In this document: one piece after another, positions 1-8,452 of the stretch
Layout of the letters: the number at the start of each line of letters is the position of its first letter
How positions within the stretch are numbered: the stretch's first letter is position 1
Source of the DNA: Streptomyces indicus
Lineage (GTDB): Bacteria > Actinomycetota > Actinomycetes > Streptomycetales > Streptomycetaceae
Assembly: GCF_900100315.1 (NCBI RefSeq)
Contig: NZ_FNFF01000008.1
Location: 1-64,000, forward strand
DNA length: 64,000 nt
Reading direction: 5' to 3'
Position numbers and translations under genes: made by a program
Notes under the pieces: model-generated
Database searches by the model: none
What the model was told of the DNA's origin: nothing
What the model saw: the letters and a program-made list of their open reading frames with translations, nothing else

Positions 1-854
1 AGGTCGGAGAATGCGAGCGTGCCGTCCGCTGTTCCGGTGGCGACCTGGATGTGCCACTGCACCCGGTTGCCGTCATCGCAGTAAGCACCGTTGCGGGACT
101 GCGTGATGAAGGTGTCGCCCGAGGTCACCAGGTGCTCCTGGATCGGCCCGGCCTTCTGCACCACACCCGCACCCGCACCGTTGACCTCCACGAACCGGGT
201 CTGAATCGTCGTCCCCTCCGCAAGACCCGAGATCCGCGCCGAAGCCGTCACCAGATAGTGCGCCGGCCCCTGGATGAACGAAGCACCATCAGCCGGATGC
301 ATCGCACCACCATCCGCAAACTCGGTGTCGAAACTGACGATCTCCCACGCACCCGCCACCAACGTGTCAGCGGCCTTACGCGCAACACTCACTCGCTTCG
401 GCATATCAGAACCTTCCGTGTAGTCGGGGTGGCCGTAACCGTAAATACGGCTGGAGCTGCGGCTGACGACGCGGCGATACACACCGTCGCCGTTCGCGGA
501 ACCGTCGTTGTTGGTATTTCCGCCGATGGTCGTGATCGAGGAGCTCGTGAACGACTCGACGATTTCGGTGTGTTCACCGCCACCGGCGCCGTAGAAGACG
601 ATCGCACCGACGGTCGGTGTCGAATCGAACTTTCCACGGTCCCTGAACCAGTCGACACCCACGGCGCACGACGCGTACTTCGGGATGATGTCTGCGTTGT
701 CGGTCTTCGCCGCGCAGTACGAGATGAACATCGCGCACCAAGGCTGGTGGTTCATCGGATACCAGGCGCCGAAGATCGTGTCGTTGTCCGGTCCCTCTTT
801 GTAGCCGATATAGGACCGGCACTTGTCGAGCATGGATTCTGCTGTGTTCGCCAT
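1..854 (-). CDS. CHAP-domain amidase/endolysin-like protein, 3' end outside window
   Basis: The frame opens with MANTAESMLDKCRSYIGYKE at 854 and stays open to the window edge, about 284 codons, so the C-terminus is missing. Residues 1-120 look like a CHAP (NlpC/P60-type) cysteine peptidase: the probable nucleophile is in PWCAMFISYC, with GAIVFYGAGGGEHTEIV carrying the His. The region after about residue 140 is a beta-rich module (AHYLVTASARISGL) of the kind seen in phage and bacteriocin-type lysins. The start is supported by GAGGGG about 8 nt upstream. Peptidoglycan cleavage is inferred from family. It could come from a prophage or be a secreted lysin, but no signal peptide is visible. Confidence 0.8.
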   Translation of the reverse strand, partial: MANTAESMLDKCRSYIGYKEGPDNDTIFGAWYPMNHQPWCAMFISYCAAKTDNADIIPKYASCAVGVDWFRDRGKFDSTPTVGAIVFYGAGGGEHTEIVESFTSSSITTIGGNTNNDGSANGDGVYRRVVSRSSSRIYGYGHPDYTEGSDMPKRVSVARKAADTLVAGAWEIVSFDTEFADGGAMHPADGASFIQGPAHYLVTASARISGLAEGTTIQTRFVEVNGAGAGVVQKAGPIQEHLVTSGDTFITQSRNGAYCDDGNRVQWHIQVATGTADGTLAFSD

Positions 855-998
855 ACGGAATTCCCCTCTGGCAGGGGCGAGTTGACTCCGTGCCGCGCGG
901 GTACGAGCGGGCCGCTGCGAAGGGCCGGGTCGTACGCGATCGCCGCGCCGGGGCGAGGAGTCGGTGAGCGGAGGAGCCGGTGTGGGCCGCTCCGTGCC

Positions 999-1541
999 TC
1001 AACTATGCAGCAGATCGTGCGTGCTCGCAACTACTTGTTGCGAGCACGCTCGCAAAGCCTCGCCGGCCACGCACCGGCACACCGCGCCGCGACGCGTCTC
1101 GCCACCGAGCACCCCGTCACAGCGCAGGCTCATCCGGGCCACCTCACTGAGCACGTGCGGAGCCAGCACATCGTCCCCGGCTATCCGTCCGGCGGCAGCG
1201 GCAAGCCGGCGCAACCTCACCGGCACGCCGCCCTTGCGGGGACGGCCACCCCCGGTCCTGGCGAGCACCGCCTCCTCCAGCTCGACCACACCGTCGGTGA
1301 CATCCCTGAGGGCGTCGCTGATGTACAGCCGGTCCACAGCGAGGGCAGAGGCGGCCGCCGCCGCGAGCAGTTCGGTGAAGCGGTCGGCGAGCAGTTCGAG
1401 CCGCATCCGGATGCCGGGGGCTGCGACACAGGCGAGCGGCTCGCGCGGGGCGCAGGCGGCAGGCTCTTCTCGGGATGCGCAGGCGGCGGGCATGCAGGGT
1501 GCGGTTGCAGAAGATTCGCGGATGTCGGACTTCTCGTTCAT
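999..1541 (-). CDS. Hypothetical protein in a divergent regulatory locus
   Basis: About 180 residues starting MNEKSDIRESS. The ATG at 1541 is chosen because GGAG lies 7-8 nt upstream; an in-frame extension to 1856 would run through the divergent regulator. The N-terminal 40 residues are Cys/Ala-rich (PCMPAACASREEPAACAP), the middle is a helical Ala/Leu-rich segment, and the C-terminal half contains TGGGRPRKGGVPVRLRRL, a basic stretch that could contact nucleic acid. I do not recognise the family. It is transcribed away from the XRE-type gene at 1731, and a 15-bp sequence shared with that gene's leader lies 39 bp upstream of its start. This suggests joint regulation. Confidence 0.55.
   Translation of the reverse strand: MNEKSDIRESSATAPCMPAACASREEPAACAPREPLACVAAPGIRMRLELLADRFTELLAAAAASALAVDRLYISDALRDVTDGVVELEEAVLARTGGGRPRKGGVPVRLRRLAAAAGRIAGDDVLAPHVLSEVARMSLRCDGVLGGETRRGAVCRCVAGEALRACSQQVVASTHDLLHS
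1021..1047. repeat. 10-bp perfect inverted repeat near a gene 3' end
   Basis: GTGCTCGCAA and TTGCGAGCAC flank a 7-nt loop (CTACTTG). It sits inside the last codons of the 999-1541 gene. It could act as a transcription terminator hairpin or a protein site; there is no T-tract. Confidence 0.5.
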
Positions 1542-1579
1542 GCGGGCTCCACAGGCTCGAGCATTCTCGGCGTTCGAAT

Positions 1580-1594
1580 GGATGGAATAGAACG
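1580..1594. promoter_or_regulatory. Putative operator copy 1 (GGATGGAATAGAACG)
   Basis: A 15-bp sequence identical to the copy at 1704-1718. It lies 39 bp upstream of the minus-strand gene starting at 1541 and is flanked by TTCGAATG at 1573-1580 and 1600-1607. A binding site for the divergent XRE-family regulator is inferred. Confidence 0.5.
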
Positions 1595-1703
1595 CACCTT
1601 CGAATGTTCGGCGATCCTGCCATGTTGCGGGGTCGCACGCAACAGAAAGCTTCCTGGTCAGACCGCTGTTTAACTGTGCGCGCACGCGCACTAGGCTGAG
1701 GTC

Positions 1704-1718
1704 GGATGGAATAGAACG
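1704..1718. promoter_or_regulatory. Putative operator copy 2 (GGATGGAATAGAACG)
   Basis: Second exact copy of the 15-bp sequence, 12 bp before the GTG at 1731 and next to its AAGGGG ribosome-binding site. This position suits autorepression. No consensus -35/-10 pair is obvious. Confidence 0.5.
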
Positions 1719-1730
1719 AAGGGGATTCAC

Positions 1731-2168
1731 GTGTCGAGGGACGCACTCGAGGAGTTCGCGGCCTGGATGGAGGACCTCATGAGGTCCCGGGGCTACGACA
1801 TCGACAATCCGCGCGGGGGCGGGCGCACGCGTATCGCCGACGATGCCGGGGTTCATCGCGCCGCAGTGACCCGGCTGCTGCAGCGCCAGAGCATGCCTGA
1901 CCTGACCACGATGCGCGGCCTCGCGCGGGCGCTCGGAGTGCCGGTGCGGGACGTGCTGATCCGATCCGGCCGGCTCACGGAAGAAGACCTTCCCGCGTCA
2001 ACGTCGTACAATTGTTCGAGCGCCGCAGAAGGCCGGACCATCACGCTGGAAGAGGCCGCGGAGCTGCTCGGCGTGCCCGAGGAGCGCCGGGACCTCTTCC
2101 TCCAAGTGGCTGCTCCGTTCCTGCCCTCGTACGAGAAGGAGGCTCGGCGGCGCACTGAAAGACGCTGA
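1731..2168 (+). CDS. XRE-family helix-turn-helix regulator
   Basis: 145 residues from GTG, with AAGGGG 7 nt upstream. Residues 30-75 form a Cro/C1-type HTH: TRIADDAGVHRAAVTRLLQR supplies the helix pair, followed by PDLTTMRGLARALGVPVRDV typical of XRE proteins. The C-terminal 60 residues (TITLEEAAELLGVPEERRDL) form a second helical segment of unknown role. It is the first gene of a short operon with the 114-residue gene 24 bp downstream and is divergent from the 999-1541 gene. Autoregulation through the repeated 15-bp site is an inference. Confidence 0.75.
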   Translation: MSRDALEEFAAWMEDLMRSRGYDIDNPRGGGRTRIADDAGVHRAAVTRLLQRQSMPDLTTMRGLARALGVPVRDVLIRSGRLTEEDLPASTSYNCSSAAEGRTITLEEAAELLGVPEERRDLFLQVAAPFLPSYEKEARRRTERR

Positions 2169-2192
2169 CTGAACGACTGGGGTGGGGGCTCT

Positions 2193-2537
2193 ATGGGCGG
2201 CACAACTGATGACCTGGACGACTCGGTGGACCATCAGCGTGCCGACGCGCAACAGGGCACCGGCTTCCGGGTCGGGGCGGGTCAAGTGGCCATGGACACC
2301 GAACGGCTCGCTGATCTGCTGCTGGCGCTGGGGCACGCCACGACGAGGGGGGACTTCGCCGTGTATCGCCGTGACGAGCTCGAGGAGGCCCGCACCTCCG
2401 GCTACGCGCAGGGCTGGCAGGACGCCATGCGCGCGGCCGGGGAGCGCGCTCAGGGCTCGATCAAGACGGGCGGCGCCGATGTGATCCGGATCCGCGAGCA
2501 GGAGCAGGACGCGCACCACGCGCGGCCGAAACCCTGA
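2193..2537 (+). CDS. Hypothetical protein co-transcribed with XRE regulator
   Basis: 114 residues from ATG preceded by GGGGTGGGGG. Composition is acidic and hydrophilic with no membrane segment. The helical centre (MDTERLADLLLALGHATTRGDFAVYRRDELEEARTSG region) and a Gln/His-rich tail are the only visible features. It lies 24 bp after the XRE gene and is probably in its operon. Family not recognised. The next gene is convergent, 53 bp away. Confidence 0.55.
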   Translation: MGGTTDDLDDSVDHQRADAQQGTGFRVGAGQVAMDTERLADLLLALGHATTRGDFAVYRRDELEEARTSGYAQGWQDAMRAAGERAQGSIKTGGADVIRIREQEQDAHHARPKP

Positions 2538-2590
2538 CAGGGGAGCACCGCTGCCATGGCGGGAGGGCTCTGCCCCGACACCCGGCGCCC

Positions 2591-3421
2591 CTAGATCAAC
2601 CCGTGCTCCCGCAGATACTCCAACTGCGCCCGCACCGAAAGCTCTGCCGCCGGCCACAGCGACCGGTCCACGTCCGCGTAGACCGCCGCCACGACTTCCT
2701 GGGCCGTCACATGGCCCTGCTCCACCGCCGTCTCGACCTGGGCCAGGCGGTGGGCGCGGTGGGCGAGGTAGAACTCGACCGCGCCCTGGGCGTCCTCGAG
2801 GACCGGGCCGTGGCCCGGGAGCACCGTGTGCACCCCGTCGTCCACCGTCAGCGAGCGCAGCCGGCGCAGGGAGTCCAGGTAGTCGCCGAGCCGGCCGTCG
2901 GGGTGGGCGACCACCGTCGTACCGCGCCCGAGGATCGTGTCCCCCGTCAGGACCGCCTGGTCCGCGGGGAGATGGAAGCAGAGCGAGTCGGCCGTGTGGC
3001 CCGGGGTGGGCACGACGCGGATCTCCAGGCCGCCGATCTCCAGGACCTCGCCCGCGCTCAGGCCCTCGTCGCCCAGGCGCAGGGACGGGTCAAGGGCCCG
3101 TACGTGCGTGTCCGTGAGGTCCGAGAAGCGCGAGGCGCCCTCCGCGTGGTCGGGGTGGCCGTGCGTGAGGAGGGTCAGCGCGATGCGCTTGCCGGCCCGC
3201 TCGGCCGTCTCGATGACGTTCCGCAGGTGCCCCTCGTCGAGCGGCCCCGGGTCGACCACGACCGCGAGCGGGGAGTCCGGCTCGGAGAGGATCCAGGTGT
3301 TGGTGCCGTCCAGGGTCATCGCATTGGCGTTCGGCGCGAGGACGTTGACGGCGCGGTCGGTCGCGGGGCCGGAGAGGACCCCGCCGCGGGGCTGGCCCGG
3401 CAGGGCGGCTGCGTCGGTCAT
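2591..3421 (-). CDS. MBL-fold metallo-hydrolase
   Basis: 276 residues starting MTDAAALPGQ. The metallo-beta-lactamase signature THGHPDH(AEG) at about residue 112 gives His/His/Asp/His metal ligands. Further ligands are in PTPGHTADS, LTGDTILG and LPGHGP. The C-terminal helices (AHRAHRLAQVETAVEQG) resemble the LACTB2/glyoxalase-II-like hydrolase tail. The start overlaps the stop of the upstream Nudix gene by 4 bp (ATGA), indicating translational coupling. The substrate is unknown. Cytosolic hydrolase is the safe call. Confidence 0.88.
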   Translation of the reverse strand: MTDAAALPGQPRGGVLSGPATDRAVNVLAPNANAMTLDGTNTWILSEPDSPLAVVVDPGPLDEGHLRNVIETAERAGKRIALTLLTHGHPDHAEGASRFSDLTDTHVRALDPSLRLGDEGLSAGEVLEIGGLEIRVVPTPGHTADSLCFHLPADQAVLTGDTILGRGTTVVAHPDGRLGDYLDSLRRLRSLTVDDGVHTVLPGHGPVLEDAQGAVEFYLAHRAHRLAQVETAVEQGHVTAQEVVAAVYADVDRSLWPAAELSVRAQLEYLREHGLI

Positions 3422-4305
3422 GCGGTGGAGCCGTTCTCGGGAGCCTTCAGGGCGATGTGCTTGGTGAACTCGTCGTGCCCCGGCCAGGACAGCACCAACT
3501 CGCCGTCGGCGAGGCGCGCTCGGGCGAGTACGGGGGTCAGGTCGCGGTCCGCGGAGGCGGCGAGGGCCTCGGCGGGCGAGCCGAAGGGCTCCAGCTGGCG
3601 CAGGGTCGTGATCGTGGGCGGCATCATCGTCAGCTCGCCGCGGTCGTAGCCGCCGGCCGCCTCGGCGGGCCGGATCCACACCGTGCGGTCGGCCTCGGTG
3701 GAGGCGTTGCGGGTGCGCTGCCCGGCGGGCAGGGCCGCGACGAAGAACCAGGTGTCGTACCGGCGCTGTTCGAACTCCGGGGTGATCCAGCGCGCCCACA
3801 CCCCGAGCAGGTCGGAGCGCAGGACGAGACCGCGGCGGGCGAGGAACTCCGCGAAGGACAGCTCCCGTTCGACGAGGGCGGCCCGGTCGGCCTCCCAGTC
3901 CTCGCCGGACACGTCGCCGACGACCGAGTCCGCGGTCGGCCCGGCGAGCAGCACGCCCGCCTCCTCGAAGGTCTCGCGCACGGCGGCGCACACGATGGCC
4001 TGCGCCTCGGCCTCACCGACCCCGAGCCGTCCGGCCCAGGTGCTCAGCGAGGGCCCGGCCCAGTCGACGTGCCGATCGTCGTCGCGCGGGTCGACGGAGC
4101 CGCCGGGATAGGCGTACGCGCCGCCGGCGAACGCCATCGAGGTGCGGCGGCGCAGCATGTAGACATCCGTGCCCTCGGTGCCTTCGCGCAGGAGCAGCAC
4201 GGTCGCGGCCTTGCGCGGGACCGCGGGCGTGAGCTCGCCGTTCGCGAGCGCCCTGATCCGGTCGGGCCATTCCGGCGGGTACCACTGACCTGTCGACGAT
4301 GCCAT
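3418..4305 (-). CDS. NUDIX hydrolase (NUDT19-like, interrupted box)
   Basis: 295 residues. The Nudix box is split: GGSVDPRDDD is followed by about 35 inserted residues before AVRETFEEAGVLL. This arrangement is known in the NUDT19/coenzyme-A diphosphatase-like branch. N-terminal AATVLLLREG and YMLRRRTSMAFAGG fit the fold. Likely hydrolyses a nucleoside-diphosphate-linked substrate; the substrate is not predictable. It forms a coupled pair with the MBL gene and is separated by 135 bp from the RidA gene upstream. Confidence 0.85.
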   Translation of the reverse strand: MASSTGQWYPPEWPDRIRALANGELTPAVPRKAATVLLLREGTEGTDVYMLRRRTSMAFAGGAYAYPGGSVDPRDDDRHVDWAGPSLSTWAGRLGVGEAEAQAIVCAAVRETFEEAGVLLAGPTADSVVGDVSGEDWEADRAALVERELSFAEFLARRGLVLRSDLLGVWARWITPEFEQRRYDTWFFVAALPAGQRTRNASTEADRTVWIRPAEAAGGYDRGELTMMPPTITTLRQLEPFGSPAEALAASADRDLTPVLARARLADGELVLSWPGHDEFTKHIALKAPENGSTA

Positions 4306-4440
4306 GGGCGGAGGCTATCCGCTCCCGCCGGGATGTTCGAGAGGCAACCAATCCTGTACGGGGCAGGCGGGCGGATACGCGAAGGCCCCGGTCGCGCGGG
4401 TGCGACCGGGACCCGGGGACCACGTGCCCGGAGGAGGGCC

Positions 4441-4908
4441 TCAGCCCTCCTCGATCTCCACGATGAACTCGATCTCGACCGGGGCGTCGAGCGGCAGCAC
4501 CGCCACACCCACCGCGCTGCGCGCGTGCACGCCCTTGTCGCCGAAGACCTCGCCGAGCAGCTCGCTCGCGCCGTTGAGGACCGCGGGCTGGCCGGTGAAG
4601 TCCGTCGCCGAGGCGACGAAGCCGGTGACCTTCACGATCCGGACGCGGTCGAGGTCGCCGGCGATCGACTTGACCGCGGCGAGCGCGTTCAGCGCGCACG
4701 TACGGGCCAGGTCCTTGGCCTCCTCGGGCGTCACCTCGCCGCCGACCTTGCCGGTCGTCGGCAGCTTGCCCTCCACCATCGGGAGCTGGCCCGCGGTGTA
4801 CACGTAGTTCCCGGAGCGGACCGCGGGCTGGTAGGCCGCGAGCGGCGCCGCGACGCCGGGGAGTTTCAGGCCGAGCTCGGCGAGCCTGGCCTCGACCGCG
4901 CCGCTCAT
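4441..4908 (-). CDS. RidA/YjgF-family enamine deaminase
   Basis: 155 residues. Typical RidA features are YVYTAGQLPMVEGKLP near residue 36, the helix AKDLARTCALNALAAVKSIAGDLDRV and the conserved HARSAVGVAVLPLDAPVEIE end. This subgroup ('RidA family, 150 aa') is common in actinobacteria. Family role: hydrolysis of reactive enamine/imine intermediates in the cytosol. Its start overlaps the stop of the small DUF4177 gene by 4 bp. Confidence 0.88.
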   Translation of the reverse strand: MSGAVEARLAELGLKLPGVAAPLAAYQPAVRSGNYVYTAGQLPMVEGKLPTTGKVGGEVTPEEAKDLARTCALNALAAVKSIAGDLDRVRIVKVTGFVASATDFTGQPAVLNGASELLGEVFGDKGVHARSAVGVAVLPLDAPVEIEFIVEIEEG

Positions 4909-5066
4909 GCCTGCTTCTCCCGCTTGAGGTAGGCCACGAGCTGCTCGGGGTTGTTCGGCCCGGGCACGACCTGGACGAGCTCCCAGCCGTCCTCGCCCCA
5001 GGTGTCCAGGATCTGCTTCGTCGCGTGCACGAGGAGCGGCACGGTCGCGTATTCGTACTTGGTCAT
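4905..5066 (-). CDS. DUF4177-type small protein
   Basis: 53 residues, MTKYEYATVPLLVHATKQIL to LKREKQA. GEDGWELVQVVP is the hallmark of the DUF4177 family: a Trp-Glu-Leu-Val strand after a helix. Function unknown. The ATG at 5066 is the only reasonable start before the divergent ATPase. It is translationally coupled to RidA. Confidence 0.82.
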   Translation of the reverse strand: MTKYEYATVPLLVHATKQILDTWGEDGWELVQVVPGPNNPEQLVAYLKREKQA

Positions 5067-5216
5067 GGAGCCGAGCGTAATGCCCCGGCCGGGGCCGCGG
5101 GTCCGCGGTGCGACCCGTCGGATGACCGGAGATCCACAGCCTCCGCCACCCGAAGATCCCCGCCCGATGCCGAGCCCCGCGGATTCAACCGCGGCGTACT
5201 GGTTACGCTCGAAGGC

Positions 5217-6182
5217 GTGAGCAGGCTTCAGGTCGTCAGCGGCAAGGGCGGGACCGGTAAGACCACGGTCGCCGCCGCTCTCGCGCTCGCCCTCGCGACC
5301 GAGGGGAAGCGCACCCTCCTCGTCGAGGTCGAGGGCCGGCAGGGCATCGCCCAGCTCTTCGAGACCGAGGCGCTGCCGTACGAGGAGCGCAAGATCGCGG
5401 TCGCTCCGGGCGGCGGCGAGGTGTACGCGCTGGCCATAGACGCCGAGCTGGCGCTCCTCGACTACCTCCAGATGTTCTACCGGCTCGGCGGCGCGGGCCG
5501 CGCCCTGCGCAAGCTCGGCGCCATCGACTTCGCCACGACCATCGCGCCGGGCGTCCGGGACGTCCTGCTGACGGGCAAGGCCTGCGAGGCGGTACGGCGC
5601 AAGGACAAGCGGGGGCGTTACGCGTACGACTACGTGGTGATGGACGCCCCGCCCACCGGCCGCATCACCCGCTTCCTCAACGTGAACGACGAGGTGGCCG
5701 GGCTCGCGAAGATCGGCCCGATACACAACCAGGCGCAGGCGGTGATGCGCGTCCTCAAGTCGGCCGAGACATCGGTGCACTTGGTGACGCTGCTCGAGGA
5801 GATGCCGGTCCAGGAGACCATCGACGGCGTGGCCGAACTGCGCTCGGCCGGCCTCCCGGTGGGCCGGATCCTGGTCAACATGGTGCGGCCCACGCTCCTC
5901 GACGGCCCCGTACCGCAGGACGTGAAGAAGACGGCCATCGCCAAGGAGCTGTCGCGGGCCGGGCTCGGCGGTGCACGCAAGGGCGGGCTCGCGGAGCAGC
6001 TGGTCGAGCCGCTCCTTGAGCAGGCCGCCGAGTACGCCGAGCGGATCGCACTCGAAGAGGAGCAGCGCGCCGAGCTGGCCCGACTCGGTCTGCCCGTGCA
6101 GGAGTTGGAGTTCCTCAGCGAGGGCATCGACCTGGCCGGGCTCTACCGGCTGGCCGCCACGCTGCGCAGGCAGGGAGTCTAG
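5217..6182 (+). CDS. ArsA-family ATPase (first of pair)
   Basis: About 321 residues from GTG (SRLQVVSGKGGTGKTTVAAA). It has a deviant Walker A (GKGGTGKTT) of the ArsA/GET3/MinD superfamily and YDYVVMDAPPTGR as Walker B/switch. It lacks a second ATPase half. The GTG follows GAAGG by one base, and TACGCT lies 7 nt upstream, so the message may be leaderless. It is paired with a second ArsA-like gene 8 bp downstream; the two probably act as a heterodimer. Members of this family next to wblA are often annotated ion-transporting ATPase, but an arsenical role is not supported here: there is no ArsB or ArsD nearby and the ars genes are 23 kb away. Confidence 0.85.
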   Translation: MSRLQVVSGKGGTGKTTVAAALALALATEGKRTLLVEVEGRQGIAQLFETEALPYEERKIAVAPGGGEVYALAIDAELALLDYLQMFYRLGGAGRALRKLGAIDFATTIAPGVRDVLLTGKACEAVRRKDKRGRYAYDYVVMDAPPTGRITRFLNVNDEVAGLAKIGPIHNQAQAVMRVLKSAETSVHLVTLLEEMPVQETIDGVAELRSAGLPVGRILVNMVRPTLLDGPVPQDVKKTAIAKELSRAGLGGARKGGLAEQLVEPLLEQAAEYAERIALEEEQRAELARLGLPVQELEFLSEGIDLAGLYRLAATLRRQGV

Positions 6183-6190
6183 GGAGTCTC

Positions 6191-7513
6191 ATGACGCTGG
6201 ATGTGCCCCCGACGCTCGACGTCGATCCGCTGCTCGACGACCCGAAGACCCGCATCATCGTGTGCTGCGGCGCCGGCGGCGTGGGCAAGACGACCACCGC
6301 GGCGGCCCTCGGGCTGCGCGCGGCCGAACGCGGGCGCAAGGTGGTCGTGCTGACCATCGACCCGGCGCGCCGGCTGGCCCAGTCGATGGGCATCGACTCC
6401 CTCGACAACACCCCGCGGCGGGTCAAGGACATCGAGGGCGACGGCGAACTGCACGCCATGATGCTCGACATGAAGCGCACGTTCGACGAGATCGTCGAGA
6501 CGCACGCGGACGAGGACCGGGCCCGCGCAATCCTGGAGAACCCCTTCTACCAGTCCCTGTCGGCCGGTTTCGCCGGTACGCAGGAGTACATGGCGATGGA
6601 GAAGCTGGGGCAGCTGCGCTCGCGCGACGAGTGGGACCTGATCGTCGTCGACACGCCTCCCTCGCGCTCGGCCCTGGACTTCCTCGACGCGCCGAGCCGC
6701 CTCGGGTCCTTCCTGGACGGCAAGTTCATCCGGGTCCTGATGGCGCCGGCGAAGGTCGGCGGGCGGGCCGGGATGAAGTTCCTGAACGTCGGGATGTCGA
6801 TGATGACCGGCACGCTCGGCAAGCTGCTCGGCGGTCCGTTCCTCAAGGACGTGCAGACGTTCGTGGCCGCGATGGACACGATGTTCGGCGGGTTCCGTAC
6901 GCGGGCCGACGCCACGTACCGGCTGCTCCAGGCGCCGGGGACGGCCTTCCTCGTGGTGGCCGCGCCCGAGCGGGACGCGCTGCGCGAGGCCGCGTACTTC
7001 GTGGAGCGGCTCGCGGCGGACCGTATGCCGCTGGCCGGACTCGTCCTCAACCGCGTGCACGGCAGCGGGGCCGCGCGGCTCTCGGCCGAGCGGGCGCTGG
7101 CCGCTGCGGAAGCGCTCACCGCCGACCTTCCCGCCGACGCCGCGGACGGTGAACTGCCCGCCGCGGAGGCCGAGTTGAGCGAGGAGCACGCGGTCCCCGC
7201 AGGAAATGCGGGCCCCGGAGAAAATCTTGAAACGGGCGGCATTGTGGATCAGGAGGGCGGGAAGGAAGAGGTGCGTACCTCTCCCGAATCCCCCAGCACT
7301 CCCGAACTCACCGCAGGACTCCTGCGGTTGCACGCGGAACGCATGCAACTGCTGGCACGCGAACAGCGCACCCGTGACCGCTTCACCGCCCTCCACCCGG
7401 AGGTGGCGGTCGCAGAGGTGGCCGCGCTGCCCGGCGACGTCCATGACCTCGCAGGGCTACGCGACATCGGCGACCGGCTCGCGTCCGGTGGTCGACCGGC
7501 CGGAGCTGCGTAA
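6191..7513 (+). CDS. ArsA-family ATPase (second of pair)
   Basis: 440 residues. The deviant Walker A is CGAGGVGKTTTAAALGLRAA at about residue 26, with LTIDPARRLAQ and WDLIVVDTPPSRSALDFLD as nucleotide-sensing and Walker B segments. Residues 330-380 form an acidic low-complexity insert (EQEGGKEEVR, SPESPSTPEL region) before a helical C-terminus. It is co-transcribed with the 5217 gene, with 8 bp between them, and is convergent with wblA. A partner ATPase for membrane-protein targeting or ion handling is inference only. Confidence 0.85.
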   Translation: MTLDVPPTLDVDPLLDDPKTRIIVCCGAGGVGKTTTAAALGLRAAERGRKVVVLTIDPARRLAQSMGIDSLDNTPRRVKDIEGDGELHAMMLDMKRTFDEIVETHADEDRARAILENPFYQSLSAGFAGTQEYMAMEKLGQLRSRDEWDLIVVDTPPSRSALDFLDAPSRLGSFLDGKFIRVLMAPAKVGGRAGMKFLNVGMSMMTGTLGKLLGGPFLKDVQTFVAAMDTMFGGFRTRADATYRLLQAPGTAFLVVAAPERDALREAAYFVERLAADRMPLAGLVLNRVHGSGAARLSAERALAAAEALTADLPADAADGELPAAEAELSEEHAVPAGNAGPGENLETGGIVDQEGGKEEVRTSPESPSTPELTAGLLRLHAERMQLLAREQRTRDRFTALHPEVAVAEVAALPGDVHDLAGLRDIGDRLASGGRPAGAA

Positions 7514-7570
7514 GACGCTGCCGGAAGCTCTGCAACAAGCTGCCGGAGCTGCGTGAGCCGCTGTACGGGC

Positions 7571-7972
7571 CTAGCCCACCGCGGCGTAGCTCTCGTACGT
7601 CTCGCTGTCCTCTTCGTCCACGGGCAGCAGGCCCGTGCTGCGCTCGTACTCGCTGCGAGCGGTCTCGAGCAGACGGCGCCAGGAGGTGACCGTGGGCCGC
7701 CTGCGCAGCAGTGCGCGCCGCTCCCGCTCGGTCATCCCGCCCCACACGCCGAACTCGACGCGATTGTCCAGGGCGTCCGCCAGGCACTCCGTACGCACCG
7801 GACACCCGGTGCACACCGCCTTGGCCCTGTTCTGTGCCGCACCTTGTACGAACAGTTCATCCGGATCAGTAGTGCGGCAGGCTGCCTGCGCACTCCAGTC
7901 AACTACCCAGCCCATGCCGGCGCCGTCCTCTCCCGAATCGAGGCTCCCCCACGGCGGCAGCGGCATATTCAC
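7571..7972 (-). CDS. wblA: WhiB-family [4Fe-4S] regulator, WblA
   Basis: Up to 133 residues. All WhiB hallmarks are present: Cys in SAQAACR, the pair AVCTGCPV, Cys in TECLADAL (four cluster ligands), the GVWGG turn and the basic ERRALLRRRPT tail. Sequence and neighbourhood (ArsA pair and PBP) match WblA of Streptomyces, a global repressor of antibiotic biosynthesis needed for aerial growth. The GTG at 7972 gives the longest form. An internal ATG at 7915 (MGWVVDWSAQ), preceded by GGGAGAGG, is an equally plausible start and removes a low-conservation leader. Confidence 0.9.
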   Translation of the reverse strand: MNMPLPPWGSLDSGEDGAGMGWVVDWSAQAACRTTDPDELFVQGAAQNRAKAVCTGCPVRTECLADALDNRVEFGVWGGMTERERRALLRRRPTVTSWRRLLETARSEYERSTGLLPVDEEDSETYESYAAVG

Positions 7973-8452
7973 CGCCGCCAGTTGAGGACGTTACGGAAGG
8001 TGGGCACAGCGCAACACCCCCTTCGGGCCCAATCTTGAATGGCCCGAACGGACTATGCGTAAGCGGCAGATCACCCGACGGAGTGAGCTGCGGACATGCG
8101 TGACCTACCCGGCAGATCGGGGCAGTTCAGCTGGGTCACAACGGGCGCCGGATGACGCATGAGGCGGAAACGGACAGCTTCTCCGGCGACTTCGGGGGTT
8201 CCGGAGGCTTGATACGGGACCGCACTGCTGTGACAGTTGTGAGCAGCTTAGGCCAACGCCTGCGCGCCTGTCCGGCGAATCGGAACCTTGGCATGCCGGG
8301 TGCTGCCGTGGTTCAGATCACATTCGGGGGTCCGGTTCGGACCGCCGCCGTGTTCGCCGCGCCGAACGGGGAACTGGTGAGGTCCCGGCCCGAACATCCC
8401 GATGACGGACCGATCCCTCGGAACCCACAGACCTACGGATTAGGCTGCCCCC
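7973..8452. other. Intergenic region between wblA and PBP gene
   Basis: 480 bp between two divergent genes, so it holds both promoters. I see no convincing open frame. Several short imperfect repeats are present but no -35/-10 pair that I would defend. wblA homologues are known to have long regulated leaders, which fits the size. Confidence 0.5.

Noticed and set aside
5217..7513. Arsenite-pump ATPase role for the ArsA-like pair
   Set aside because: No ArsB/ArsD nearby and members beside wblA are not linked to arsenic; the ars locus uses ACR3.
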